Below, one piece after another: positions 26,650 through 35,236 of a DNA stretch of 47,104 bases. The notes under the pieces are model-generated. The model had not been told where the DNA came from and did no database searches. It saw only the letters and a program-made list of their open reading frames with translations. Position 1 is the first letter of the stretch, and the number at the start of each line of letters is the position of its first letter. The stretch lies in contig NZ_VFUA01000045.1 of assembly GCF_006440735.1 (NCBI RefSeq), positions 1 through 47,104 on the forward strand, read 5' to 3'. This DNA is from Mesorhizobium sp. B2-7-1. GTDB lineage: Bacteria; Pseudomonadota; Alphaproteobacteria; Rhizobiales; Rhizobiaceae. The position numbers were made by a program, and so were the translations under genes.

Positions 26650-28211
26650 GTGGCGCTCCCTACGAATGCTCTCTCAGCCAGCGCAACAAGCGGATCCAAC
26701 GATTGGAAAAGAAACGCATCCAGCTTCATTCCATTGTTCACATGGAAATTTCCGCTGATCTCGGCAAGTTCATGCATTGGGGCGATCAGGTAATCTCGAA
26801 TGGCCAGATCGCCCGGATGCATTCTGATGAGAACGAAGATATCCGCCGCGGTCTCTCGTGCAGCCTTTGAAGACCAGCGGGGGTATGCGTTGTGCGAAAC
26901 ACGGCAACGCGCTATCGCGATCACCACGGTGAACTCGTCATTGATCCGGATAAGCTCCGTGTCAGGGTCGCAGGAGACGTGCCCACCTACTTTTTTGATC
27001 GCATCTTGCAGGTCTTCCATTACCCGGTAACGGATAACTTCGAGACGTTTTTTGAGATCGATGAAGTGACCCTGCCTTGGCGGCAGGCAACCGATCAGCC
27101 TGTAGGCATCAAGCACACTTCCGAAACGTGATCTATAACGCCAGCCCGATGGGCATTCGGGCGCTGCCTTAATGATTGCATGAGATAGTTTTCCATGACG
27201 GTTGTGGAGATTGCGCAGGGCCGCCAGCATCTCATCATCGCTCATACGCAGGTACAGCGATTTGACAATTTGCTGAGCCTTTTCGAACAACCTGCGGCTA
27301 ACGATCGGCTCAAAAGCGTTGTCTGCCCTGACCCACTGGTCCGGAGGATTGTATACCACCTTGCTTTTGAGTTTGGTGCAGCGACGATTCCATACGTTGT
27401 TGCCGATATATTTCTCGTTGGTGAGCACACGGCGTACGCTTCCGCACTTCCATGGCCGGCCGAAGTCGTTCGCCACCCCCCGGTCATTCAGGTATCTTGC
27501 GATTTCTGTTTCAGTTTTCCGTGACCCGACAAAGAGGCGAAAGATCAATCGAACAGTTGCTACCTCCTCCGGTGGCCCCGGTACGATAATGACCCGGTCT
27601 GATTGAAGGCTTTTGTGTTCGTTGCGAGCAAGGATGACCTTCGGCCGTCCAAACTGGTCAATCATCAGGCGCCTTAGTCCGAGCCCCTGCAGGCCGCCTA
27701 CGTGGAACCCCATCCCGGCCACCCGCACCTGGCCCATAAAGACCTTCTGCGACAAACTCCGGCTGTACTCTGCTGCCATGCTGCGCTTTATGGCCTTGAG
27801 CACGTCCGATCCCACGGTGCCGTCATTCCCGAATTGCTCGGCGCAAAACTCAATTCGAACGCCAGCCATCTGGCATCGATACTCGTAGGACGCGCTTTCA
27901 TCGATGTTTTGAAAACGGCCCCATCGGCTCACGTCGTAGATGACGACCGTTTCAAAATCGACGAGCCCATGTTCAACGTCGAATAGCAGCTTCTTCAGGC
28001 CGGGCCGGCCTTCTATATGCAGCCCGCTTCGGCCGGGATCTTCATATGTGGCAACGATGTCGTACCCCATGACATCGGCATAACTGCGGATTGCATCCCT
28101 CTGGTTCTGGATAGAGTAGGTCTGGCCATCGGTGGACATTCGCAGGTACTGCGCGGCGCGAACCCGTCGCCTCCCCTGGGGCGGTTTGCCAGCCTCTGCA
28201 AACTTGTCCAT
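26646..28211 (-). CDS. Large serine recombinase
   Basis: This protein of about 521 residues has the N-terminal resolvase domain with the catalytic Ser in AAQYLRMSTDGQ, then DPGRSG and VVIYDVSRWGRF, followed by the recombinase domain with RYLNDRGVANDFGRPW and VRRVLTNEKYIGN. The C-terminal part is longer than the minimum but shows no obvious zinc-ribbon cysteines. It would catalyse site-specific integration or excision. The start is uncertain between ATG at 28211 and GTG at 28235. It is coupled to the RepB-like gene and lies 65 bases from the divergent, broken hicB gene, whose hicA partner is missing, suggesting that the unit inserted there. Confidence 0.93.
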   Translation of the reverse strand: MDKFAEAGKPPQGRRRVRAAQYLRMSTDGQTYSIQNQRDAIRSYADVMGYDIVATYEDPGRSGLHIEGRPGLKKLLFDVEHGLVDFETVVIYDVSRWGRFQNIDESASYEYRCQMAGVRIEFCAEQFGNDGTVGSDVLKAIKRSMAAEYSRSLSQKVFMGQVRVAGMGFHVGGLQGLGLRRLMIDQFGRPKVILARNEHKSLQSDRVIIVPGPPEEVATVRLIFRLFVGSRKTETEIARYLNDRGVANDFGRPWKCGSVRRVLTNEKYIGNNVWNRRCTKLKSKVVYNPPDQWVRADNAFEPIVSRRLFEKAQQIVKSLYLRMSDDEMLAALRNLHNRHGKLSHAIIKAAPECPSGWRYRSRFGSVLDAYRLIGCLPPRQGHFIDLKKRLEVIRYRVMEDLQDAIKKVGGHVSCDPDTELIRINDEFTVVIAIARCRVSHNAYPRWSSKAARETAADIFVLIRMHPGDLAIRDYLIAPMHELAEISGNFHVNNGMKLDAFLFQSLDPLVALAERAFVGSAT

Positions 28212-28276
28212 GGTCTTGCACCGTCGTGCCGGCACTTTAAAGTAGCGGTCGATGGCCCTACGGCAAGGGGACTGGA

Positions 28277-28525
28277 ATGCATCAATATGTCGGGCTGATC
28301 CATAAAGAGCGGACCGGCGACTACGGAGTGTCTTTTCCCGACTTTCCGGGCGTCGTCACGGCTGGTGAAACTGTTGCCGAGGCGCGTGATCTGGCGGAAT
28401 AGGCCCTGGCTTTCCATATCGAAGGAATGATCAAGGACCGCGCGCCGTTTCCAAAACCTACCCCGATCGAACAGATCGAGGCGGGCCCGGACCATTCCGA
28501 ACGCGCTTTCATCCTGTGCAGTTGA
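28277..28525 (+). pseudogene. hicB: hicB-like antitoxin gene with premature stop
   Basis: The reading frame encodes a clear HicB antitoxin N-terminus (GLIHKERTGDYGVSFPDFPG, then TVAEARDLAE), an in-frame TAG at codon 42 (28400-28402), then the expected continuation ALAFHIEGMIKDR to a TGA at 28523. In HicB proteins a Glu normally stands where the stop lies, so a GAG to TAG change is the likely lesion. An AGGGG box precedes the ATG. The hicA toxin gene that usually lies just upstream is absent; the divergent recombinase gene occupies that place. The gene is therefore a relic of a HicAB module. Confidence 0.85.
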
Positions 28526-28716
28526 AGATCAGCTGACCGCGCGGATATTTACCCGCATGAAGGCCACGTTTTCGCTTTGGCAACCATGGTGTTCAACTGC
28601 CGGGAAACCGTGATTCACTTCGTGAGCCAGCGCGCCGCCGTTCCGCCGCAATGCGACCGCACTTGGCGATTCCGCCCCCGTTTTCCAGTCCCTGGGGCTT
28701 CAGAGGAGTTCTAGTG

Positions 28717-29037
28717 ATGATTATCAAGAAGGCTATTCTGGCGGTGCTCATGACCGCAGCACTTGCCGGCTGCGAGACGCAGACCGAGGGGCAGCAGCGG
28801 GCCACAACCGGCGCGTTGCTCGGCGGCGCCGGCGGCGCGCTGGTCGGACAGGCGATCGGCGGCAACACCAAGAGCACGGTGATCGGTGCGGCGAGCGGCG
28901 CGCTGCTCGGCGCTGTCGTTGGCTCAGCTACCACGCCGCAGGAGCCGCGCGGCCGCCAGCTCTGTCGCTACCAGGACCGCTACGGCCAAATCTACACGGC
29001 ACCCTGTGACGACCGCTACTACAACGGCAACTATTGA
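28717..29037 (+). CDS. Glycine-zipper outer-membrane lipoprotein
   Basis: This 106-residue protein has a lipoprotein signal peptide with lipobox AALAGCE, then a glycine-zipper region (LLGGAGGALVGQAIGG and GAASGALLGAVVG) and a short Tyr/Asp/Arg-rich tail with two cysteines. This layout is that of SlyB/OmpA-like 17 kDa antigen-type lipoproteins, which sit in the outer membrane and interact with other envelope proteins. AGAGGAG lies upstream of the start; GTG three bases earlier is an alternative. The region 28526-28716 before it shows no gene. Confidence 0.85.
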   Translation: MIIKKAILAVLMTAALAGCETQTEGQQRATTGALLGGAGGALVGQAIGGNTKSTVIGAASGALLGAVVGSATTPQEPRGRQLCRYQDRYGQIYTAPCDDRYYNGNY

Positions 29038-29232
29038 TCATTGCCGGGTTCTCCGCCGAGGAGAAACCTAAAATCGCACCAGCGCGCACGTCGCGCGCTG
29101 GTGAGGCTGCAGGCCTCCAGCCGACTCCAAGCATGTCGGCCGCGGAGCGTGGCCGCAAGCTACTCGACGGCTGCGGCCAAAGCGGCGTCGCAAATCATGG
29201 TTGCGGCGCGGTTTCGCGAAGCTCCCGTTCGT

Positions 29233-30223
29233 TCACGTCGCGATGTTGTTCACTGGCGCCAGCGGCGCGGGAAGATTGGTCTCACCGAGCCCTCTCCGCA
29301 GCTCGATCTCGATGTCGCGGCAGATTTGCGAGATCGGCACGTCGTTGGCGTTGCCTTCAAAAGGATTGGCGCTGCTTTCGCCTACCAGGTCCAGCGACAT
29401 GTAGACCCAGCCCAGCAGCGCACTGAACGGTATGGTCAGCCAGATCGAGATCCAGCCGAGCACGCCGCCCAGCTTGGCCATGTCGGCAAAGACCGGAACG
29501 ACGCCGAAGGGCAGCAAGGTGCAGAAGATGATCATGAACATCGAGCTCACGATCGCGTATTGCCGGGGATATGGATTGTTCTTGATGCGATCGCAACGCG
29601 CCTGCTGGTCTTGGAAGTCGCGTATCAGCTTGATCAGCTCAGAGTAGACCTGGGCCGGGACGGCTGAGCGCTTCAGCAAGCCGTTGACCTCGGCCAATTG
29701 CCTGTCGAGAAGTTCTATCGCCGGCTGCGGCGATTTCGGCATGCTTGCGGCTTCCTCGCCCAGCAGCCTGCGCAGCTCCTCGGCAAGCGTCGTCCTGTCC
29801 TCCTGGATGTGATAGCGGCGCCGCCGGAATTCGATGTTGGCTGCTTTCGCCAGCGATTCCCAGGGCATCGGCCGCCGCAGCGAAAAGCGCAGCGCCGTCA
29901 GCCAGGCAAGATGACGGTGGATCAACTGCCGGGCGTTGGCCGCATCCATGAAATCCCGGCAGAAGCCCGACAGCATCCGGCTGCTGGCGGTGATCTGCGA
30001 AAAGGCCTGCAGGGCCTCGTTGGCGCGGGTGAAGACCTGCGAATTCTTGAAGCCGGTGACGAGCGACACCGTGGTGCCGAGCACCAGCACGATCGGAAAA
30101 ACCCGCGGTCGCGGGAAGGCGGTAGGCGGCGATCGCCAACCCGCTCACCACGACCATGTAGATGACGCTGCGCCGCGACCAGAGCGCGAAATCCAGCAAC
30201 CTGTAAGAACGGCCTACGTACAT
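29233..30223 (-). pseudogene. Bestrophin-family channel gene with frameshift
   Basis: From ATG at 30223 the frame encodes MYVGRSYRLLDFALWSRR and a first membrane segment (VIYMVVVSGLAIAAYRLP). After CCCGCGACCGCGGG (around 30107-30120) the protein continues in another frame with the expected RVFPIVLVLGTTVSLVTGFKN, then the rest of a bestrophin-like (UPF0187) chloride or anion channel with membrane segments near FMIIFCTLLPFGVV and WLTIPFSALLGWVYM. The two halves together make a normal-length protein, so a small indel in a CG-rich run has broken the gene, unless it is a sequencing error. The intact second half alone would lack the first membrane helix. Confidence 0.8.
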
Positions 30224-30422
30224 TCCTGAAATCCCTTACGGCATGCAAATCGCGCGACCGCGCGTTTGCGTACCATATGCGGTGGAAATCGTTTTGATAG
30301 GTCCCACGGCAAGCCCTTGGGCTCGCCAACACAAGCGCGGCAGAAGGAAAAGCTGTGCCGTCATTTTTTCCGCACTTCTCGGTGCTAGACACCCCACCGC
30401 GGCGGGCAGGAGGAGGTCGAGA

Positions 30423-31037
30423 ATGACAAGCCTTGCTGGCGCCCTGAAGAATCGCGGCAAACACGCGGTGAAGCGGCTGCTTCGCTATGACAACCGCAAC
30501 TGGCTGCGCATCCGCCAGATCGAAGCCTTTACGGTCTTCCTCGAGGCTGCCAACCGCAAGTCGCGCGACGTGATCGAGATATCGCCGGGCTGGAACCGCT
30601 ATTGGCGGGCGCTGTGCCCCGACTACCGCTCGGTCAACTTCCCCGACTTCGACATCTGCAAGGACCGCACTGACGAGCAATATTCCATCGTCATCGCCGA
30701 TCAGGTGCTGGAGCATGTACGGCGGCCGCAGGCGGCCGCCGCCAACATCCACGCTATGACCAAGCCCGGTGGCTGGGCGATGGTGGCTACACCTTTCCTG
30801 TTCCGGGTGCATGCGCGCCCGCACGACTACAACCGCTGGACCCCCGCGGGGCTGAAGCAGCTAATGGTCGAAGGTGGTTTCGGCGAAAGCGACGTGCAAG
30901 CGTTCGGCTGGGGCAACAAGGCATGCGCCAAGGCGCATATCGGCGGCCCGGTGCGGGCCTACGGGGTGTGGCGGGATTTGAGCAACGACGAAGAGTATCC
31001 GCTGATGGTGTGGGCTTTCGCAAAAAAGGCTGCGTAG
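30423..31037 (+). CDS. SAM-dependent methyltransferase-like protein
   Basis: This 204-residue protein resembles class I SAM methyltransferases of the type-11 branch: VIEISPGWNRYW stands at motif I (the usual GxGxG is replaced), then IVIADQVLEHVRRP matches the motif IV pattern, and MTKPGGWAMVATPFLF the post-motif. The altered glycine loop leaves catalytic activity uncertain; the branch is common near polysaccharide genes, but none lie here. AGGAGG directly upstream sets the ATG at 30423 and excludes the longer frame. The region 30224-30422 contains only its leader. Confidence 0.85.
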   Translation: MTSLAGALKNRGKHAVKRLLRYDNRNWLRIRQIEAFTVFLEAANRKSRDVIEISPGWNRYWRALCPDYRSVNFPDFDICKDRTDEQYSIVIADQVLEHVRRPQAAAANIHAMTKPGGWAMVATPFLFRVHARPHDYNRWTPAGLKQLMVEGGFGESDVQAFGWGNKACAKAHIGGPVRAYGVWRDLSNDEEYPLMVWAFAKKAA

Positions 31038-31253
31038 GCGGGTGGGTCGTTCATGCCAACATTGTGCTCAATCAAACGACAGGTGACGATCGAGGCAGGA
31101 AAAGCGATGGCGCGACCGAGCTATTGAGCGTGCAGGAGGATCGATGGAGCGAGAGACGAGAGAGTTCGTCTGTCACCGACAGAGGACCCTAGTGGTTTCG
31201 TTGCGGCCGGTGGCTAGCTGCTCTCTGCACGACCGAAGATCACTGCCTTCACA

Positions 31254-31439
31254 GGAGTAGCGCTGCTCTCGACAGAGGTGGCCAACGTACTTAGCCGGAC
31301 CAGAACCACAACGATGCTGCCTATCGACCTGCCCGCCCGCAGCGAACCCTACTATCTGGTGAGGCGGCGCGACCGAACACTTTCCCCCATTGCCGAACGC
31401 TTCTGGCAGGGCATGCAAACTCGCGCTGGCGCCATTTGA
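31254..31439 (+). pseudogene. LysR regulator C-terminal remnant
   Basis: This frame has no start of its own but reads GVALLSTEVANVL, then LPARSEPYYLVRRRDR and LSPIAERFWQ before a TGA. That is the end of a LysR effector-binding domain. Upstream sequence is closed by stops and does not resemble the rest of a LysR protein, so only about 62 residues survive. It lies just outside the inferred integration boundary. Confidence 0.75.
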
Positions 31440-31624
31440 ACAGAAGTCATCGCGACCGTGCCCCATTAATGGCTGGCCACTTTGCCTCTCTCATCACCGT
31501 GCACCGGTCGACCCCGATTAGACTGAGGCGCACTAGTTTAACTTGCTCGCTCTTCGTTTCGCGCGGCTCTCGGCGGTGATGCACCCTCTGGCGCGCCGCC
31601 GCGATCGCGTACCCCTCCAAACCC

Positions 31625-31656
31625 AAAAACCGCCCCGATCGATCAGACCGGGACGG
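31625..31656 (-). terminator. Rho-independent terminator of a lost tRNA gene
   Basis: On the minus strand CCGTCCCG and CGGGGCGG pair (one G-U) around an 11-nt loop and are followed directly by TTTTTGGG. It lies 20 bases beyond a tRNA 3' end on the same strand, the normal place for a tRNA terminator. Confidence 0.75.
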
Positions 31657-31676
31657 CAATTGATTTTTGATGAAAG

Positions 31677-31690
31677 TGGTTGCGGGGACA
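31677..31690 (-). repeat. Initiator tRNA 3'-end remnant, probable attachment site half
   Basis: On the minus strand this reads TGTCCCCGCAACCA, the T-arm edge, acceptor 3' strand and CCA of a bacterial initiator (fMet) tRNA, followed by the terminator above. The rest of the tRNA is absent: at 31691 the sequence changes, with CGGGGACA repeated once in tandem. This is what is left on the far side when an element integrates into a tRNA 3' end, so 31690 is a likely boundary of the element extending to the right. Confidence 0.6.
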
Positions 31691-31698
31691 CGGGGACA

Positions 31699-32243
31699 CA
31701 TATTCCATCCTTTGCGGTAGCTGAAGCGAGGAGAACTTTGGGAGCCGCATTTTGCACTGATCGAGGACGCGTCGATCACGCGATGTAAGCTTTTTCAGTT
31801 TCCTTCCGTAGGTGGCCCTGACCACCCGCAGCGGAATTCGATCTCTCTCGTTTTCCACCACTGAACGGCAACCGCAGTGGCATCTGGTTGCCAGACGCCA
31901 CGGTTCTCCTCGGTGGCCCACAGTCGGAATGGAAGCTTCATCGTCGAGACGGAACAGGGCGGGCAGGCTGACAAGTGGCATTCGCGTCAGGTATACGCCG
32001 ATGACGCATTTCCTTGATATCATTACATCCCAGGTGACTTCCAAATGGCAGAACTGCGCACCCGTGGTCGCCCTAGACCTTGGTGTCATATTGGACGAAG
32101 GCTTCTGGCAATGCGGCGATCTCGTACTCTGGTCCGCCGCCAGGCATCCCTGAAAGAGGAGCATATTCCTACGGTGCTCAAGAGGCACTTGACTCCGGTG
32201 TTCTCATTTTGTTCACTATTGGCTCAACAAAGGAGCCAGGACC
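31699..32243. other. Stretch without a supported gene
   Basis: Frames of moderate length exist on both strands (for example minus 31643-32188) but none has a ribosome site, a recognisable domain or a convincing composition. It lies directly inside the inferred element boundary, where an integrase gene might be expected; none is seen here. Confidence 0.5.
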
Positions 32244-32609
32244 ATGGCACGAAAACCGGGATACGTAGTGCCCATCGAAGCCGCGGGCGTTTTTTTCGGC
32301 ATGCGCGAAACACAAAATGGTCGGTTCGTCATCGATCTGGAAGGGCAAGCAATTCTGTCGCTGCCCGGAATCCGATACGGCCTCGCGTTGAAACCTGGCG
32401 TCACAAAAGCTCAGGCCCAGAAATTGCGGGATTTGCTCAATGAACTGTGCTCCCAATACTTCGCCGGCTTTTTGGATCGGGTGAATGACGAGGAGTTTCA
32501 ACAATGGCTGTTCGAAGGCTATGACATAGCCGGCTATTTGAATCCGAGCCGCCAGCTTGGGCCGGGCGACGAAATTGGCCGCGATCCCTTTGCGTATGAT
32601 AGCAATTAG
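32244..32609 (+). CDS. Unrecognised 121-residue protein
   Basis: A strong AAAGGAG box precedes the ATG, and the composition is protein-like: a beta-rich first half (VVPIEAAGVFFGM, GRFVIDLEG), then a helical segment (TKAQAQKLRDLLNELCSQYF) and an acidic tail. No signal peptide, membrane segment or known motif was found. It lies near the end of the trb cluster but is on the opposite strand. Function unknown. Confidence 0.65.
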   Translation: MARKPGYVVPIEAAGVFFGMRETQNGRFVIDLEGQAILSLPGIRYGLALKPGVTKAQAQKLRDLLNELCSQYFAGFLDRVNDEEFQQWLFEGYDIAGYLNPSRQLGPGDEIGRDPFAYDSN

Positions 32610-32728
32610 AAACGTGTGCAGGCGCGCCTAATGCCCTCGCGTCCATTGAGACACCTCCCGCCCAAGGCTGGCGGCCGAACCTTTCACACACCGGAGCCCA
32701 AATCCCGGTATGCGTGGCCCGCGGCCTT

Positions 32729-32766
32729 TTTCTCAGGGAAGTTCGCGTTTCTCAGAGAAGTTCGCG
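32729..32766. repeat. 19-bp tandem repeat, two copies
   Basis: TTTCTCAGGGAAGTTCGCG at 32729-32747 is followed at once by TTTCTCAGAGAAGTTCGCG at 32748-32766; the copies differ at one base. It lies between the unrecognised gene and the DUF2274 gene, in a stretch (32610-32814) without a supported gene. Confidence 0.8.
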
Positions 32767-32814
32767 GGGCGAAGGTCATGCAGAAAGATATCACCGGCCA
32801 TAGGAACGCTCTAT

Positions 32815-33036
32815 CTAAGCGTCGTCCTTTTTTGCTTTGGCAAAGCCGCGGTCCGTTGCGATAAACCGTTCAAGCATCGGCGCGATCAAGCGCGATGGAT
32901 CGGCAGATGGCTGACCGGTCTCGCGCCCAAGGATCTCTGCGTATTTCACCAAATCGCGATGCAGAGGCGCCGGCAATTCCACCGTAATCTTCACTGGCTT
33001 GTCGTCGGCGATCGTTGAGAGTTTCAACTTGGCCAC
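32815..33036 (-). CDS. DUF2274 protein of the trb cluster
   Basis: This 73-residue protein begins AKLKLSTIADDKPVKITVELPAPLHRDL, the pattern of DUF2274 proteins that follow trbI in rhizobial and related conjugation clusters. The sequence resembles a ribbon-helix-helix regulator (a beta strand then two helices), so it may be a small DNA-binding regulator. GTG at 33036 is chosen because GGAGG lies seven bases upstream, inside the end of trbI; a TTG at 33042 is too close to that box. It is the last gene of the leftward trb transcript. Confidence 0.8.
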   Translation of the reverse strand: MAKLKLSTIADDKPVKITVELPAPLHRDLVKYAEILGRETGQPSADPSRLIAPMLERFIATDRGFAKAKKDDA

Positions 33037-33038
33037 TG

Positions 33039-34175
33039 TCAACCTCCGTAGGGCTCAAGGGCAAGGTCCCGAGTTACGAGCACCCGAACGGGGAATCCTG
33101 GTCGGATCGTAAGCGTCGGCGCTATAGCGAGTTGCCGCTGAACGACCTGCTGGCCTACCTGGCTTACACTATCGGAAGCGCCGCTGCGCAAAGCACGCAC
33201 GATCTCGCTGTCTTGGTCCGACGAACCGGCCTGCCCGCCAACGCTCAGGACGGTCGACAACGCCGCGGCCTTGAACAGCTCGCCCCAGTGATAATCGACG
33301 CCGTCCTCGAGGCCGGCATAGCCTCCCGGGTCAGCGCCTGGCTGCCGCTCCAGAACGATGGAGCGTCCGTCGGGAAAGATTAGCCTGTTCCAGACAAGCA
33401 GCACGCGACGCTGTCCCGGACCAATTCCGCTATCGTATTGCCCGATGACACGAGTGCCCTGCGGGATGAGTAACGAGCGGCCGGTGGGACTGTCATAGAC
33501 ATTTTCGGTTACCTGGGCGCTGATCTGCCCGGGCAGGTCAGACCGGATACCTGTAATCAGCGCCGCCGGGATCACGGCGCCGGCTTGAAGTACATAAGGT
33601 GACGCCGGAGGCGCCACGTGATCTGGCGCCACGGTACGCCGGTCCGCGGCGGCGGACAGGAAGGAAAGCTGGCGATCCTGCGCATTTGGCTGGCCGTTCT
33701 GACTGGCAAGCTCGTTGCCGGCCGGGGCGGACGCCTCGGCGGTCCTGGCATCTCCTGGCGCAGTCTGGAAGAAGACGCGCGAGGTTCTGGCGGCTTCCTC
33801 GTCGGCCCGCCGGCGTTGCTCGGCTTCGTCAATCGCAGGGGTTGCGATCGAAGGTGGCACCAGGGTCTGTCCGTTGTTTTGGGCATCGAGGATCGGCCTG
33901 CCCAGATCGCCCGGCAGCGGCGGCCCAAGGACCGGACCTGCATAGTCGCGCGGCAGGCTTGCCAGTCCATCGGCGGGCGGCCTATTTGAGGTAGGGTAGA
34001 TCTCTTCGCCCTGCTTGAATCTGTTAGCGTCCTGCAGGGCGTAAATCAGGGCACCGCCACCACTGAGCGAGACGACGAAGCCGAGGCCCGCGAGCATCTT
34101 GCGCGACAGACGCGTCACGCGCGGCGCCTCGGCGCGAAGCCGCATGGGTTCGACGGGCATGTCTTTCTCGTTCAT
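33039..34175 (-). CDS. trbI: Conjugal transfer protein TrbI (VirB10 family)
   Basis: This 378-residue protein has a short cytoplasmic start, one membrane segment (MLAGLGFVVSLSGGGALIYAL near residues 26-46), a proline-rich periplasmic linker and the VirB10/TrbI domain with VIPAALITGIRSDLPGQI, DSPTGRSLLIPQGTRV and a late LTIRPGFPVRVLV. It spans the envelope as part of the core complex of the type IV secretion channel. The start overlaps the trbG stop by ATGA, which excludes the longer frame. Confidence 0.93.
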   Translation of the reverse strand: MNEKDMPVEPMRLRAEAPRVTRLSRKMLAGLGFVVSLSGGGALIYALQDANRFKQGEEIYPTSNRPPADGLASLPRDYAGPVLGPPLPGDLGRPILDAQNNGQTLVPPSIATPAIDEAEQRRRADEEAARTSRVFFQTAPGDARTAEASAPAGNELASQNGQPNAQDRQLSFLSAAADRRTVAPDHVAPPASPYVLQAGAVIPAALITGIRSDLPGQISAQVTENVYDSPTGRSLLIPQGTRVIGQYDSGIGPGQRRVLLVWNRLIFPDGRSIVLERQPGADPGGYAGLEDGVDYHWGELFKAAALSTVLSVGGQAGSSDQDSEIVRALRSGASDSVSQVGQQVVQRQLAIAPTLTIRPGFPVRVLVTRDLALEPYGG

Positions 34176-35236
34176 GGCTGCCGCGCTCCCCGCGTCGCTG
34201 AGTTCGGCACCTCCGGCGCGGCCCAGTCGCTTGGCTTGCGCCACAGACCATCGGTTCTTCCGCCATCGATACGGACGATCCTTACCGTCTGTTGCCGCTT
34301 GCCGGCGCCAAGACGTAGTTCGGCCGCGCCGAAAAGGCGGTCGACGATCAGGACGTTCTGATAGACGCGGCTGTTGGTGATTTCGGCTTCGCCGTCTGGA
34401 CCGATGACGAAAATCGGTGGCATCTCGCCTTGAACGATGCCGCGCGGGAACGCGATATAGACTCTGCGGCCGTCGTCAAAGGCGCTCACCGGCTTCCAGG
34501 GCGGGCTGTCGCCTGTAAGGCCGTAACGATAGTTGCGCGCCCTAAAGTCCGGTATGATCGGCGTCGTTGCGGCGGTCTGCAGAATCCCCGCTTTCGGGGC
34601 CGGATAGGACCACGCGACGGCGGGCATGTATGGCTTGGCGCCTGACCGCAGCTCAAGCATATAGCTGCGCCGGTCCGTGGCGATGATGAGGTTCGTCGTG
34701 ATGTCGGCCCGCGAGGGTTTCACCAGGACGTGGACACGTCGGCTAGTGCCGGACCCGCTTTCGGTGTCGCCGATGATCCAGCGCGCGGTGTCACCGGCCG
34801 CGATCGGCCCGTCGCCGGTCAGGCTCTCGCCAGGCTCGAGCGCGATGTCGGTAATCTGGCCTGGGGCGGCATAGACCTGGTAGAGCGCGCCTTCGCTCCA
34901 TGGATAGATCTGAATGGCGTTGTAGTAACCCTCCCGGCGCGGCTCCACGCGCGCCGCCGCGTTTGCGTTCTCGACGCGCGCGGCCGGCGTTTGGGCGATG
35001 GCGCCGCCCCGCGTGGGAGCCCAGCCTGGTGGCACGCGAAGCGGTTTCGGCCTTTGGTCCGTCGCCGCGGCCGGAGCGGCCGGCAAAGGCGGAACATAGG
35101 AATCATAGCTGATTTTCGGGGGCTTCTTCAGCGGCATGGCGCAACTCGCGAGCAGCGTCGTTCCCGAGACCAGCATCGCCGATAGCAGGTATCTTGCGGG
35201 AACCTTGGCGGCGACAACATGCAAACTCAGGCTCAT
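34172..35236 (-). CDS. trbG: Conjugal transfer protein TrbG (VirB9 family)
   Basis: This 354-residue secreted protein has a lipoprotein-like signal (TTLLASCAMP) and a C-terminal VirB9/TrbG/CagX domain with VYIAFPRGI and QNVLIVDRLFGAAELRLG. It forms the outer-membrane-proximal ring with TrbI. A proline- and alanine-rich linker occupies about residues 45-100. The start overlaps trbF by ATGA and the stop overlaps trbI. Confidence 0.92.
   Translation of the reverse strand: MSLSLHVVAAKVPARYLLSAMLVSGTTLLASCAMPLKKPPKISYDSYVPPLPAAPAAATDQRPKPLRVPPGWAPTRGGAIAQTPAARVENANAAARVEPRREGYYNAIQIYPWSEGALYQVYAAPGQITDIALEPGESLTGDGPIAAGDTARWIIGDTESGSGTSRRVHVLVKPSRADITTNLIIATDRRSYMLELRSGAKPYMPAVAWSYPAPKAGILQTAATTPIIPDFRARNYRYGLTGDSPPWKPVSAFDDGRRVYIAFPRGIVQGEMPPIFVIGPDGEAEITNSRVYQNVLIVDRLFGAAELRLGAGKRQQTVRIVRIDGGRTDGLWRKPSDWAAPEVPNSATRGARQP

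Noticed and set aside
31643..32188. Minus-strand 181-codon frame inside the element boundary
   Set aside because: It runs through the tRNA remnant; codons at its end are imposed by that sequence, and no domain is recognisable.
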